64,000 nucleotides of DNA from Melastoma dodecandrum (taxonomy: Eukaryota > Streptophyta > Magnoliopsida > Myrtales > Melastomataceae), in NCBI GenBank assembly GCA_029817715.1, contig JARUPY010000397.1, positions 3,720,001-3,784,000 on the forward strand, given 5' to 3'. The notes under the pieces are model-generated. The model was not told the DNA's origin. It saw nothing but the letters and a program-made list of their open reading frames with translations, and searched no databases. The position numbers and the translations under genes were made by a program. Shown piece after piece: positions 46,795-58,584 of this stretch (position 1 is its first letter; each line of letters begins with the position of its first letter).

Positions 46795-48663
46795 GTCGTA
46801 AGTAAATAACTCACGGGAAGATCAATCCTTGGCTGCAGTTGCCTTGAAGGATAAGCGCCCGACATTTACATAGCTTGACGGGGGGAGCACAAAGGAGATA
46901 TTGCTTCTTTTACCTTCATTCAGAGACCAGATAAGAAAGAAATCTGCAGACCTAGAAGAGACGTGGTCGTGATGTATCCAGGAATTTTCATTGGCCGCGT
47001 TACAAGAGGAACGGAACTGAAGAAGCTGCTTAGGCAAAAGAGAAGTCTAAGAATCCCTGGGAGGAACTGTTCCAGGAGGATCCGGATCACGCATCGCAGC
47101 TCGTGCGGCACAAATGAAGTTTTCAGGTTCTCTAACTTCTGCTGATGATTCGCGGGCGGCTTTCTCAGTTTTTTACATAATTTTCGCTTCACTTTTGCTG
47201 ATGATCAGAGATAGTCAAGGACAGCGACTCTGGCGAACTCCCATTCTACGTAAGCAAATCTCAGATTCGTTGTCCCGGGTTTTCGATGCCTTGAGCCGGC
47301 CTTAGCAATGACTTTATGACTTGAATTGCAGAGAACCAAAACACCTGACCTTGTTCCAGAGGAGGATGCGATATACCGGAGATCCATTGGGAACGTACTG
47401 TCACGGAGCACAGTGTTGACAGCAAGGATTCAAGGATTAGCAGTAAGAGTCATTGAAACAACCAAATCTGTTGAATCAAGTTAATCCTTCCGATGAAGCC
47501 ACAAGTGAGACGCCGGGCGTACTGCATTAGGAGTTGCTCCCACCATCATCCTTCTGGGACTTGCTTTAAGACAGGTCTTTGCAGGTGCTGGTTCTCATGT
47601 TTCTTCCTCAGGGGAGTGCCAGGAACAAGCCGAAGCGCATAGGAGGAAGGCTTCTGGCGGAGATTGCCCTGCTTCAATCACCGATGCCGAACCGAGCATC
47701 TGCTTGTCCTCGGATTTCGACTCCGATTAGAACTCTGAGGCATCCCCACTTTTTATTGAAGATTTTTAGAGCAGGCAAGCTTAATGTAAAATATTTTTGT
47801 GGAAAACTTAAGCTATTGGGGCTCTCATTTTCTGTCGCAAAATTCATGGAGTTAATATGATCTTCAACCTAATTCTCTCCGTAAACGAGAGAACTTCCAT
47901 AGTTTATTTACAAACCGAAGAAGAAAGAGCACAAAAAATTCTGACATGGAAAGTGATAGTATAAGAATACACTCGACTCATATCAGTTTAACACTTTTCT
48001 CTTCTTAGGAATATAACCACCGCCATCCTTTGTCTATTTTTTTTTTTTTTTTTTCTTTTGGACATGCCTCCCTAATTCAAAAGCTTTTGTTTGTTACTTC
48101 AAGATCTCGTACCCCCAATGACCATTTTGACCTACAGCCAACGAGGTTTTTACAGACTTATCGAAATCCTCTAATATTGTCCTTAAATTACGGTGTTAAA
48201 TCACGATTTTTATTTTATAAATATCTAAGTGTTTATTTTAAATCGCAACTTTCGTTGCTCGAAAAAATATTATTAAGTTTGACGCCTTTTAATTGTGTCA
48301 TATAAAAGTCGCGATTTCAAATCAAGATGGATGCATACTTATTAAAAATCTATAAGTCCTATAAAAGTCATGATAATCGTGTTTAAGAGACGGTTCAAAT
48401 TTTCGAAACTAAAATCGTATTTAGTTTTTTTTTTCTACGAAACAACGTTGAGTACGTAAACCTATATGGCTAAATACCTAAAAAAGAAAGAAAAACACTA
48501 ATGTTTTGAAACGCGTTTGGTGTTGTAGTTGTTGTTTCGTTCGGGGAATTGCTAATGAGATGCTGCACGTAACCTCACACTAACAGCACACCTATAAATC
48601 CATTGAATCAGGAGATAAGCCAGCCACAACGTCGCTGTCACCTACTTTGGGAGGGGCTACCGG
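46795..48663. other. PPR upstream DNA and unassigned region
   Basis: 46930-47460 and 47580-47740 have gene-like composition and short frames (plus strand around 47340-47450 reads PEEDAIYRRSIGNVLSRSTV), with possible AG/GT boundaries at 47330 and 47450. I do not recognise a family, and the frames do not join cleanly. This may be a gene remnant. 47880-48600 is AT-rich spacer. Confidence 0.3.
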
Positions 48664-48800
48664 AGGGAGGCTCCTCATCTCTATGTCGCCCCCCACCACG
48701 GGGTCCTCATCATCGAAGGCTACAACCTCGCTCGGGGAAGGGTTTGTGGAGGTTGTCACCTTCGACGATGAGGAACCCCGTGGAGACCAGAGACGAGGAG
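48664..48800. repeat. inverted repeat made from AVT1 transporter exon 2 sequence
   Basis: The left arm (about 48664-48730: GGGAGGCTCCTCATCTCTATG...CACGGGGTCCTCATCATCGAAG) matches the plus strand of the AVT1 gene at 57500-57585. The right arm (about 48741-48800), reverse-complemented, reads CTGGTCTCCACGGGGTTCCT, CATCGTCGAAGGTGACAACC, TCCACAAA. It matches the same exon at about 57543-57590. The arms face each other across a loop of roughly 10-15 bp, forming a hairpin. Each arm has small gaps against the gene, and neither keeps a useful reading frame. Confidence 0.8.
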
Positions 48801-49300
48801 CGTCCGTCGGCAGCAGCTGCCCCAACTATCCCAATATTCCAATTCATCGTCTTATCCAAAATACCAAACTAGAATGAAATCTTTTTCATGAGTCCAAAAC
48901 CACAAAAAAAAAAAAAAATTAGCCAAACCCCATTTGTTCTGTTCTAACACAAACAATAAATGTAGAATTTCTTTTAGAGAGGAAGAAACCGAATGAAATT
49001 AAAAAGGAAATTCTTTAAAAAACAAGCGCCAACCATCGCCAGCGGATAAGCCAAGGAAAAATCCAAAAGACGAAAAATGCCCCCCAGATCTCACCCACCA
49101 CACCGCCACGTGTCGCTAAGACAGAGCTCCTCCCCTGGATTTCCCGATTTTGACCCTCCCTCGTCTGGTCCATCTTCTTTCCGCTCGGAGTCTCGAGTCT
49201 TGGTGGAGATCGAGAAATCCACACACAGCTTCCCCACCCCCTCCATCCTCCGACCTCTTTCTCTCTCCACCTAACCGTTTCGTAACTGAATTTCGAACCT

Positions 49301-49345
<45 letters not shown>

Positions 49346-49359
49346 GCGGGTGGTTGTCG
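48801..49359. other. promoter and leader of the epimerase gene
   Basis: Contains an A-run at 48904-48919 and a GA microsatellite at 49303-49345 just before the ATG at 49360, probably in the 5' UTR. Confidence 0.5.
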
Positions 49360-51867
49360 ATGTCGAGCGCTTCGGTTTGTTCGTCGACGCGGATCAGCGG
49401 CCTCGCTGGCTCCGGTCTCAAGGGGCAGGGCATCAGGCCATCTCTCGCTCGGCCGAGGACCGTCACCTTCACCGTCAGGTTAGCGTATTCCCCCTCCGGG
49501 ACGACCTGTTAGGTGTTTGACTGTTTTCTGAGCTGGAGGTGTTCGATTCCTGCTGATGCCCGCAACTGGCGTTAAAGCAGGAAGGTGAGGACCGTGGTTA
49601 AAGCGACTTCCCGTGTCGATAAGTTCTCCAAGAGCGATGTAATCGTGTCCCCGTCGATCTTGTCAGCCAATTTTGCGAGATTGGGAGAGCAGGTTCGAGC
49701 TCACTGGTGTTAAGAGTGACTGGAGTTTTTGTGGATATGGTTATCGGGAGTTCCTTAATGCTATGTGTCCGACTTTTCTGTCCAGGTCAAAGCCGTGGAG
49801 GTTGCTGGATGTGACTGGATTCATGTTGATGTGATGGACGGGCGATTTGTTCCGAATATCACAATTGGACCTCTTGTGGTTGATGCACTGCGTCCTGTCA
49901 CAGATCTTCCTCTCGATGTCCATTTGGTACTTTTTTTGTCGATTTCTTGCAGTGACTTTACAAGGATCGAGATACACCACGTGTGATGAAATTAACCTGC
50001 ATGCTGCAGATGATTGTGGAACCCGAGCAACGAGTACCGGATTTCATTAAGGCTGGAGCTGACATTGTCAGCGTTCATTGCGAGCAATCTTCTACGATCC
50101 ACTTGCATCGCTCAATAAATCAAGTAATAATATCCGAGTGTGCTCATGTTGTGCAGTTCTTTCCTGATTGATTGAACTAGGTGCTGCAGGACCATGAGTG
50201 CATTCCTTAACTTTTCTTCGAGTTGTCTTAATGAATGCCCTTTTAACTGTCCTTCCAAAGCTGCGGTATCTGCAGTTTTTCTACGCCAATTGCAGGGTAC
50301 ACCTTTCATTAGTTCACTTACTCAAGAGCCGCTCTCTGAAACGATGACATTTTGCTTTTCACAAACTTGGTTGGATGGGAAGTTACATAGAATGAACTAA
50401 CTTTTAGAATTAATCTGCTTTCCAAAATGTTTCAGAAAGATATATGCTTCTATTGAGCCTCTAGAGTTTTCAAAATGCAAAGGTTTGTTTACATTTCATG
50501 GTAGAGTGTAGACTCTATTTACTGTGAATTAGCTGATGAGCAAACATTTTATGTGCTTTGTTTGGATGGAGTTGGTGGGATAAAGAATTTATTGTGTTAC
50601 CTCCAGAGATACTTTCTTGTTAAAACTGCAGTGCCTCATCTGATATAGTTCTCATTCTGTGCTATGATTTAGATAAAAAGTCTCGGAGCAAAAGCTGGAG
50701 TAGTTTTGAACCCTGGTACCCCTCTAAGTGCCATAGAGTACGTCCTTGATGGTAAGTTTTCTCTTTCACGCGACTCTATATTCCATAGGCCTTGTTTGTG
50801 TAGCTATTTGATGGGCCCAATTGGGTGGGGGGGGGGGGACGGCCAGTATATGACCCTGCATGACCAGTATCTTCTTTTAGTAACATGATCTGTACATGTA
50901 GTTCACATGCTATTGAATTTTTAGGTCGATTTTTAATGGATGCCTGTTTGGAGAAGTACATAATCCTGCATTTATTTTGTTTCAATGGAATCAGTCGTGG
51001 ATCTAGTATTGATCATGTCGGTTAATCCTGGTTTTGGCGGACAAAGCTTCATTGAGAGCCAGGTGAAGAAGATAGCCGACCTAAGAAGATTGTGTTTGGA
51101 GAAGGTCTTAATGATACATTTACTTCTTTCTTATTTCTCTGAGTCAACATCTCCTCAGAGCTATTGTGGATTGTAGTTGGCATTGTAACAATCCAATGAT
51201 TTGCTTTCATCCTGGCAGGGAGTTAATCCATGGATTGAAGTTGATGGCGGCGTTGGTCCTAAAAACGCGTACAAGGTACTCTTCAGTGATTTCTATGCCT
51301 TCGAAACATGATATCTGAAAGAAATCCGTAGATAACATGTAGGTTGAGGAATTGATGTGTGTCCTAATGAGTACAAGAATTGGTATTCTGTAACATCAAC
51401 CAGCTTGTCAAACATAGCTAAGTATCATTCACATTCAATGAGGCAAAATGCATACTTGCAACTTGCGCTTATTGTTTTATGTTATTTCCTCTTAAAGGAT
51501 TAGTAAATTTGGGCTTAGCAGAAATTTCTCCGTCGACATGTCCTGGGAATCTGCTAAAAGTCCATAGAGCATTACATTGAAAGATGACTTGAAATCATTT
51601 TTTTTATGAAAATGGTAACTGGGTGGCTTACTGTCTGCACCTTTGGATTGGGGAACTATTCAGGTCATCGAGGCAGGAGCAAATGCTCTAGTTGCTGGCT
51701 CTGCAGTCTTCGGTGCCAAGGATTACGCAGAAGGTGAACCTACATAGAGCAGACTCTACATTTCCGATGTTGATGCCGAAATTCTCTTTGACAAATCTCC
51801 AATGAATTACATCACAGCTATCCGAGGAATCAAGACCAGCAAAAGGCCGGTAGCAGTGCCTGCCTAA
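49360..51867 (+). CDS. RPE: ribulose-phosphate 3-epimerase, chloroplastic
   Basis: Nine exons, 49360-49478, 49581-49692, 49786-49926, 50010-50123, 50673-50751, 50995-51104, 51219-51275, 51664-51733 and 51818-51867, encode 283 residues, the normal length. The first about 45 residues, rich in Ser/Arg/Thr, are a transit peptide. The TIM barrel shows [103 protein letters not shown] and [20 protein letters not shown]. Catalytic Asp and metal-binding His/Asp residues (H-x-D-V-M-D, VHCE, DGG) are present. It interconverts ribulose-5-phosphate and xylulose-5-phosphate in the Calvin cycle and the pentose phosphate pathway. All introns are GT-AG. Confidence 0.97.
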
Positions 51868-52745
51868 ATGAAATCCTTTGTCAACTATATACCTCGTTTC
51901 AAGTAAGTTTCGTCTGCACAATTTAGTATATTACTGCAGTTCCGATGCTGATAGTTAGAGTTGACTGCGTTCCCAACTGATGACTCTGGAACCTTTCGCT
52001 CTAATCTGTTAAATGTCCATTGGATCTGCAGGAAATATCCAGGGAGCCAAACTCAGGGCAGATATAATTCATGGCCGATCTGATCAAGGTTCGGACAACA
52101 GATCCACCCATCTACATAGCGGGTGTGGATGAGACGCACCAATCTGTATAATAGAACTCCTTCGCAGGTTTTGCTGATATTTGTCTACGCATCTCACAAG
52201 TCTGGGGAATGAACGTAGTTGATTGGAGGCGGGGATTCGTACGGCTCTAATTATTCTTTTGTCTTCCCTTTCAAATGTGGATTTCCTTCCCTTTAATACA
52301 AAGGAGGGAGCCGGGTTGTTAATTGCCTAATGCGCTAAAAGACAACGCCGCACGTTTAGAATAAGGACATTGTGTGTCAAAATGGATATTCTCCAGGGGC
52401 GAATTCGAATGGTACGAGTTTCTAACCCCCTTCGTTAAAAAAGCACAAGAGAATATCCCGTTGAATCGGTCATCGATAACTTGAAGACGGTCCATATCTC
52501 TCTCTCCATCCCTCGATCAGCGTAAGAAGAATTGGCCATGCATGCGTTGTTCAATTTCTGCGGAGGGAACAACTCTGTCCCACAAGTAATCCCTGCACCT
52601 CACCCGCACGCGATCTCCGCCCTCTTCTTCTTATTACTTAAACCTTCCCCAACGGTATTTGCCGCTTGCCCCATTCCCTCCCCCTCCAAACGAACGCTTG
52701 CTTCACCTTCTCTCCCCCCAACCCCTTCGTTCCCTTCCCCTATCA
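51868..52745. other. epimerase 3' UTR and NEN-gene promoter
   Basis: 51868-52200 is likely 3' UTR. 52500-52745 is a CT-rich leader of the next gene. No other gene is recognised. Confidence 0.5.
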
Positions 52746-55326
52746 ATGGGACCGAACTACGATGACCGCTCAGAGATCGCCTTCTTCGACGTCGAGACCA
52801 CGGTCCCCTCCCGGCCTGGCCAGGGCTTCGCCATCCTTGAGTTCGGAGCCATCCTCGTCTGTCCCCGTAAACTCGTCGAGCTCCACAGCTACTCCACCCT
52901 CGTCAGGCCCTCCGATCTGTCTCTCATTTCTTCATTGTCCGTCCGGTGTAATGGGATCACCAGGGAGGCTGTTGTCCGGGCCCCCTTCTTCTCTGACGTT
53001 GCAGATGAAGTCTATGACCTCCTTCATGGTATGCAGGCCGGGTACCTTTTTAATCGACGATGACGTCTTCGGGATCATTATTGTATATATTGTGAGTTGA
53101 GGAAAGGAGATGTGAATGTACTATGGGTGTGGAGAAAGATAAACTGCTTGGCGTGGCTGTTCTTGGTGAAATTCTGGCTGTTGTGCAAGTCGTTAGGTTT
53201 TCGGGGGTAGATTGCGAGGAGAAGTCAAGATATAGGATAGTGTCAATGAAGATGTGATATGGATTATCTGCTTATTCCATAAATGATTTGAGTGTCGTCG
53301 TTCATAATTATGTTCCTCTCACGGGGAACTTATAGATTGTTTCCTGAATACTGCTGAAGGATGTTAATGGAGATGGTTTTGATGGTATTCAGGGAGGATT
53401 TGGGCGGGCCACAACATACTGAGGTTTGACTGTAAAAGGATACAGGAGGCTTTTGCAGAAATTGGGAGGCCAGCACCTGTACCGAAAGGAACGATTGATT
53501 CGCTGGCATTGCTAACCCAGAAGTTTGGAAGACGAGCCGGGAATATGAAGGTATATGGTTTGTCTTCAATATTCACTCCCCTTTTTGTTCCTTCTGTTTC
53601 TGTTCTAGTCTCTTGGGATGTGAAGATGGAAGGCATCTTAATCTTCTTAAACAAACTATTGTTCGAGGATGAAATTAGAAAGTTTTGGAATGCATAGATA
53701 GCACCAAATGTTTAATGAGCTTCCGGGGCTATCGTCGATTTGCTCTGCAGTTCATCCAAAATTAATCCCCCGAAACTGAGGATGATGTTTGGCTGCAGGC
53801 TACATGTAATATAGAATTTGTTGTGATTGATTGTCCAGCTGATTGAAGGCCCTTGTGCATAATAACTAAACAATTAACGATAACATGATGTGCGATATCT
53901 TAGGATCTGTATCTTCTGGATTATATGATTACGAAAAATTCTTTCCTGCAGATGGCAAGTCTTGCAACTTATTTTGGCCTTGGACAGCAGACTCACAGGT
54001 AATTGTAGTTACTTATTTCTTCTGACTGCCCTATTAAGGTATTAGTAATTTGTTGTCTGCACATGAGGTTTGCTCGTCATGGAGTGATTTATATGGACAG
54101 TTTAATGAATCCAACAGGAGCTTAGATGATGTGCGGATGAATCTCGAAGTAATCAAGTACTGCTCCACTGTTCTTTTTCTGGTAAGAATGAGCTTTTTGA
54201 AACGAAAAATCATGGACGACCTCACACCTGCTCCTTCAACTGCATGATGACTGAAACTATGGTCGACAGGAGTCTAGCCTCCCTGATATATTTACAGAGA
54301 ATAGCTGGGTATCGCCCAATGCTACCACGAGAAGTCGTAGTAATGGGAAAACCTCTCCTCCAAATGGTGTAAGCACAATAAACACGTCCGTTTATGTTCA
54401 AAAGAATGGAAACGATGACTCTCCTGGGATTCAGATTATGGACGAGAGTCACCCGATGCTGTCTCTTCTTACCAGTATTCCGGAGGATATCAAGGCAGAA
54501 GAGGCTAGGGTGTTCGACCGAGCAGATTCTTTCGACATGGCTACGTTGAATACTGAAATAAAAATTGAGAGTATTGAAGCAGATGTTTCCATGGAGGACA
54601 GACCCGTTTCTTCTTCTGGCACCATGTCTGAGGGATACAGCGGTTATTCTGGGTTCTTAGACCTGGAAGAAGTTTCTATTCCTTCCATTATAGCGTGTTC
54701 CTATCCTTTCTACAAGGGTGGTCAGAGAATTAGACTATTGCATAGGGGCCTGGCTTTGCAGCTTTGTTTGACTCATTTAAAAGTGCGATTCAGCATCGAC
54801 AACAAGTATCTCTGCTCCTCTGGTAGTCCGAGATTGAGTTTCGTTGTGGATGCAACTCCTGAATTGTGTCAAGTTCTCGACACCTGTGATTGCCTCGCCG
54901 AGAAACTTTCCGTTGAATCTGGTAGTACTTCCGAGTGGAGGCGTGTTGTTAGTAGGAAGAACGGCTTCATGAATTCCCCAACCATAAGGCTGCAGTAAGT
55001 CCTCGTAGCTCCAGTTTTCTTTAGTCCTGTCTAACATTGCGATCAAACGCCTGAACTATGCTAATATCGGGGGAGTTCCCTTTTCTTCCATTTGCAGCAT
55101 TCCTACAACTATCGCCGACGGTCCGAGGTACGCCACAGAAATGTACAGGACAGCTTCCACAGGTAAACTGGAGAAACTCGTGTTCAGCCAGATGGACGCT
55201 GTGGAACTGGCGCCATTGCTATATCCCGGAACCTTCCTGGACGCGTACATCTCTCTCGACACCTACGACTATCAGCAAAACGCAGGCATCCGGCTGGTCG
55301 CGAAGAAGCTGGTGATCCACGGCTGA
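52746..55326 (+). CDS. NEN-type DEDDh exonuclease domain protein
   Basis: Six exons, 52746-53028, 53393-53550, 53952-53998, 54118-54181, 54270-54994 and 55098-55326, encode 501 residues. The N-terminal half is a DnaQ-like 3'-5' exonuclease: Exo I IAFFDVETT (D and E metal ligands), FAILEFGAILVCP, then GRIWAGHNILRFDCKRIQEA (Exo II) and RSLDDVRMNLEVIKY (Exo III, with the usual H replaced in context by S-L-D-D-V; the HRSLDD His is encoded at the exon 3/4 border as QQTHRS). The C-terminal half (about 330-500) is the family-specific domain, including YPGTFLDAYISLDTYDYQQN. NEN1-4 in Arabidopsis are targets of NAC45/86 and drive nuclear degradation in maturing phloem sieve elements; a similar role is inferred. 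Start chosen at MGPNYDDRSE. Confidence 0.92.
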
Positions 55327-55989
55327 TGTAGTTTGTTGTAGGGGGGGATTCTAGTGACCTTTATTTGTTGCTGTAATGTCCGTCATGTATAGAAAAATGT
55401 AAATATTAGACTGTGACATGGTTCAAGATGCTTCTATTTAAATCAACCTCATATAATTTATTTAGGGAGAAAAAGGTGACGTGGCGTGTTGTCTATCTCT
55501 ACAGAACTATCCAAAAATATCATTTCTCATCGATTTGCACTTTTCCGTCCACGTCACACCTCCCCCAACCTCCGCCCATGTGCGCGCTACACCCTCCGAA
55601 ACCAATCCTCACCGTCAATTTCCCCCACCAACGGTCAACATCTCTCCGACTGTTCCCCGTGCACTTTAGTCCGCTTCAGCTGCTTTCTCTCGGACTCGAC
55701 TCACCACGGCTCTGTGTCTGACGAAGGCATTCCGCTCGGACCTTTTCAAACTACCTCGGAGCTGCGGTTTGCGTCGGCCAGGGTCGATTCTGGCGGGGAG
55801 GATGATGGGCGAATTTGTTTTGTTATTAGGCTATTTGGGATTGGGAACCTAATTTCGAGCTGTTATGCGGTGGTGTTCGTGTTGTTTATTTAGGGATGGT
55901 TTAGTTGATGGGAAGAGGAGGGGAGGAGATGGAAGGGGGTCCCCGGGGAGCTGAATTTGGTGAACAAGGAGGTGGGCGATCGAGGTCGA
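55327..55989. other. NEN-gene 3' flank
   Basis: 55327-55450 is probable 3' UTR. 55480-55900 has overlapping short frames in several phases without family resemblance. Confidence 0.4.
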
Positions 55990-56710
55990 GGCGGCCGAGG
56001 CATCCAACGGGTCCAAAGTCCACTGAAAATTCCTCAACAGGAAACTCCCCCTGTTCAGAGCAATCCACGACTTCTGATCATAAAACATGTTATATTCCTT
56101 ATACTTGTCCAAGGGAATCTCCAAAACCATGTCCGTGAACAAATGCATTACTGTCCATCCACCAAATCCACTCAACTTCTGGATGCGACAGCATCAAACT
56201 CCTTATCATTGACAATTTCGCCCAGTAACCGGCCAATTCCCTATCCAAATGAGCCATATTGTAAACGATCTCCATCCCGTGCAATCTGCAGTAATCGATC
56301 TTGTTCTTAATCGCTTTCAAGAGGTAATGATCACCGATAGCATTGTCGCAGGGATTAGGCGGGGAGCCCGACAGCAGCAAAACCCTAGGCATGCATATTC
56401 CGCTAGACGATATTGGGGAATTCGGGGTTGTTCTCCAGCCAAATCTTCCTGTCAGAATCCCAGGACGATATCCTTGGCCCAAGGGCGTAGGTCTCATTGA
56501 GGAAGAGATCCCGCTCCGGCTGGGCGGGGTCGGTGGGATCCGAATCGGACCGGATCTCAGCCAGTATCCATCCTATTCGTCTCAAACAATTTTTTTTTTT
56601 AAATATAATTTCTAACAATATTTTACAACCCCCCCTCGGATTTTGAGCAACATGCGTTTCATCACTCCCAAGAAGCGGAGAACTCCCCGGAACAGAACCC
56701 AACTTCATTC
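55990..56710 (-). pseudogene. GT34 (xyloglucan xylosyltransferase/galactomannan galactosyltransferase) pseudogene
   Basis: Minus-strand reading from about 56580 gives RDLFLNETYALGPRISSWDS and WLENNPEFPNIV. A frameshift follows (about 56400), then PRVLLLSGSPPNPCDNAIGD, HYLLKAIKNKIDYCRLHGME, IVYNMAHLDRELAGYWAKLS, EVEWIWWMDSNA. An extra T at about 56135 shifts the frame, and the protein continues as FTDMVLEIPLDKYKEYN, FYDQKSWIALNRGSFLLRNF, QWTLDPLDA. The DxD-type motif reads DSNA instead of DSDA. A segment after KEYN (normally HGYPD-like) is deleted, and the C-terminal third is absent. Several lesions mean no functional enzyme. Lies tail-to-tail with the NEN gene. Confidence 0.85.
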
Positions 56711-56980
56711 TCATCCTCCCCCCCCCCAGATAGTGCTTACAAAGTCGGCTCAGATATTTATTGAGACACGAATGATTTCAGATCCCATCACAAAAACCCT
56801 ACCCCTTTCCACCCCCTAATGACTCCTCCACACACTGACCTTCTCATTCCCGGGGGCCATCTTCCATACTTCACCAAATGCCATCTCCACCCCCAACTAA
56901 CTGTGTGTTTGTTTCTCCTTTTCATTCTTTGTTTCTTCTCCTTTGGATGTGATGGTAAAGGGAGTTTGGTCTTCGTGAGG
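56711..56980. other. leader region of the AVT1 gene
   Basis: CT-rich DNA; the frame is open back to 56819, but the residues there look like a translated pyrimidine tract, so the start was placed at 56981. A short upstream coding exon cannot be excluded. Confidence 0.4.
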
Positions 56981-58584
56981 ATGGAAACATCGGTGCTTCC
57001 GACAACCTCGAGGGATTCCCAAGGAGGGACTACTAGTTTCCTCAAGACTTGCTTCAACGGCCTCAATGCATTGTCAGGTAAACAAACAACAACAAGATCC
57101 ACAGCTACAAAACTAAACTTAACCCAGTTGTCGTTTCCACGCCATGTTGTTTCATGTGATTTCATTCAGTTTCCTAGGCCAAACATAACGATCGGGTTCT
57201 CGACTCCACAGTTTCCTCCCGTAACAATCATGCAATGCGGCTTTCACTAAAACACTTATTTTAATATATTCTTTTTACTATTTCATGATCTGGGATTCCT
57301 TTTCTTCTCTGTTCTAAACAGGAATCGGGATAATAACTCTTCCCTACACTCTGTCGGAAGCCGGATGGATGAGCCTAACGCTTCTCTTCTCCGTGGCCGC
57401 CATCACTTTCTACACCTCGATCCTCCTCAAACGCTGCATGGACAACGAACCCTCCGCCAAGTCCTTCTCCGACGTGGGAGCCGCCGCTTTTGGCCGCCGA
57501 GGGAGACTCCTCATCTCGATCTGCATGTACCTCGAGCTCTTCCTGGTCCCCACGGGGTTCCTCATCATCGAAGGAGACAACCTCCACAAGCTCTTCCCCG
57601 AGTTACGGTTCCACCTCCGTGGGAACTTCTACATCGGCGGGAAGCCCCTCCTCACAGCGCTGGCAGGTCTGGTCATCCTGCCCACTATGTGGCTCAAGGA
57701 TCTGAGCCTACTGTCCTTCGTCTCTGCGGGTGGGGTATTTTCCGCGGTTGTCATTGCGTGCTCCACCTTGTGGGCCGGTGCATTCGACGGTGTCGGGTTC
57801 GGGAACGAAGGTGGGGAACTGTTCGAACTCAGTGGGGTTCCAACCGCCTTGAGCCTCTACGCATTTTCTTATGGGGTCCATCCCATGGTGCCAAGCTTGT
57901 ACGCCTCAATCAAACACAAGAGACAATTTACTAAGGTATAAACATTTCTATTAATTACTTTTATTTAGAACATGACGAAATTTAATAATAGCCTAAATTG
58001 TCGACCTAGATTATTGAATGTTTGACTTCGATTTTTTGTCTTAATCGTGTCTATCCTTTCCTTTGTAGGTTTTCCTCGTAATGTTTGGACTTGGCACATT
58101 GAGCTACATGTCGATGGCGGTATTAGGCTACCTCATGTTCGGACACAACTTGTCCTCACAAATAACACTTAATCTCCCCTCCAACAAAATTAGCTCCAAG
58201 ATCGCTATCTACACGACGCTACTCATCCTGATCTCCAAGTACGCCCTTGTCATGACCCCTGTCGTGGAGTCGATCGAGAGGAAACTGCCGCCCAGGTACA
58301 ACGTCAGGCCAATATGCCTTCTGGTGAGAACCCTGTTGTTGCTTGCCAGCATGACCGTAGCGATCTCGTTCCCCTATTTTGGGATCCTAATGACGCTCGT
58401 GGGCGCGGTGATCAACGTGTCCAATTCGGTGCTCATGCCCTGCGCGTGCTTCTTGAGGATGTTCCACGGTCACGGGGTCCCCAGGGTCGAGGTTGGGATT
58501 ATCGTTGCGATACTAGTGCTTTCGATCGGGGTCGCAGTAATGGGTACTTACACTTCGGTGAAAGACATGTCGAACAAATTTTAG
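56981..58584 (+). CDS. AVT1-type vacuolar amino-acid transporter (AAAP family)
   Basis: Three exons, 56981-57077, 57322-57935 and 58069-58584, encode 408 residues from METSVL. The AAAP signature opens at the exon 1/2 border: FLKTCFNGLNALSGIGIITL, PYTLSEAGW. About ten to eleven membrane segments follow, e.g. LTLLFSVAAITFYTSILL, LLISICMYLELFLVPTGFLI, LLTALAGLVILPTMWL, FSAVVIACSTLWAGAF, VFLVMFGLGTLSYMSMAVLG, IAIYTTLLILISKYALV and IVAILVLSIGVAVMGTYTS. Conserved SLYAFSYGVHPMVPSLYASI and YLMFGHNLSSQITLNLP are present. Family members move neutral amino acids across the tonoplast coupled to protons; substrate preference here is unknown. The 3' end is duplicated in inverted orientation immediately downstream, and exon 2 sequence occurs as a hairpin at 48664-48800. 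Confidence 0.93.

Noticed and set aside
56819..56980. N-terminal extension of the AVT1 frame
   Set aside because: Residues CLFLLFILCFFSF reflect a pyrimidine tract of the kind found in introns or leaders; the start at 56981 gives a normal AVT1 N-terminus.
57365..57934. 189-codon alternative frame within AVT1 exon 2
   Set aside because: Overlaps the true AVT1 frame in another phase, with low-complexity Arg/His/Pro content; the in-phase frame has clear membrane segments.
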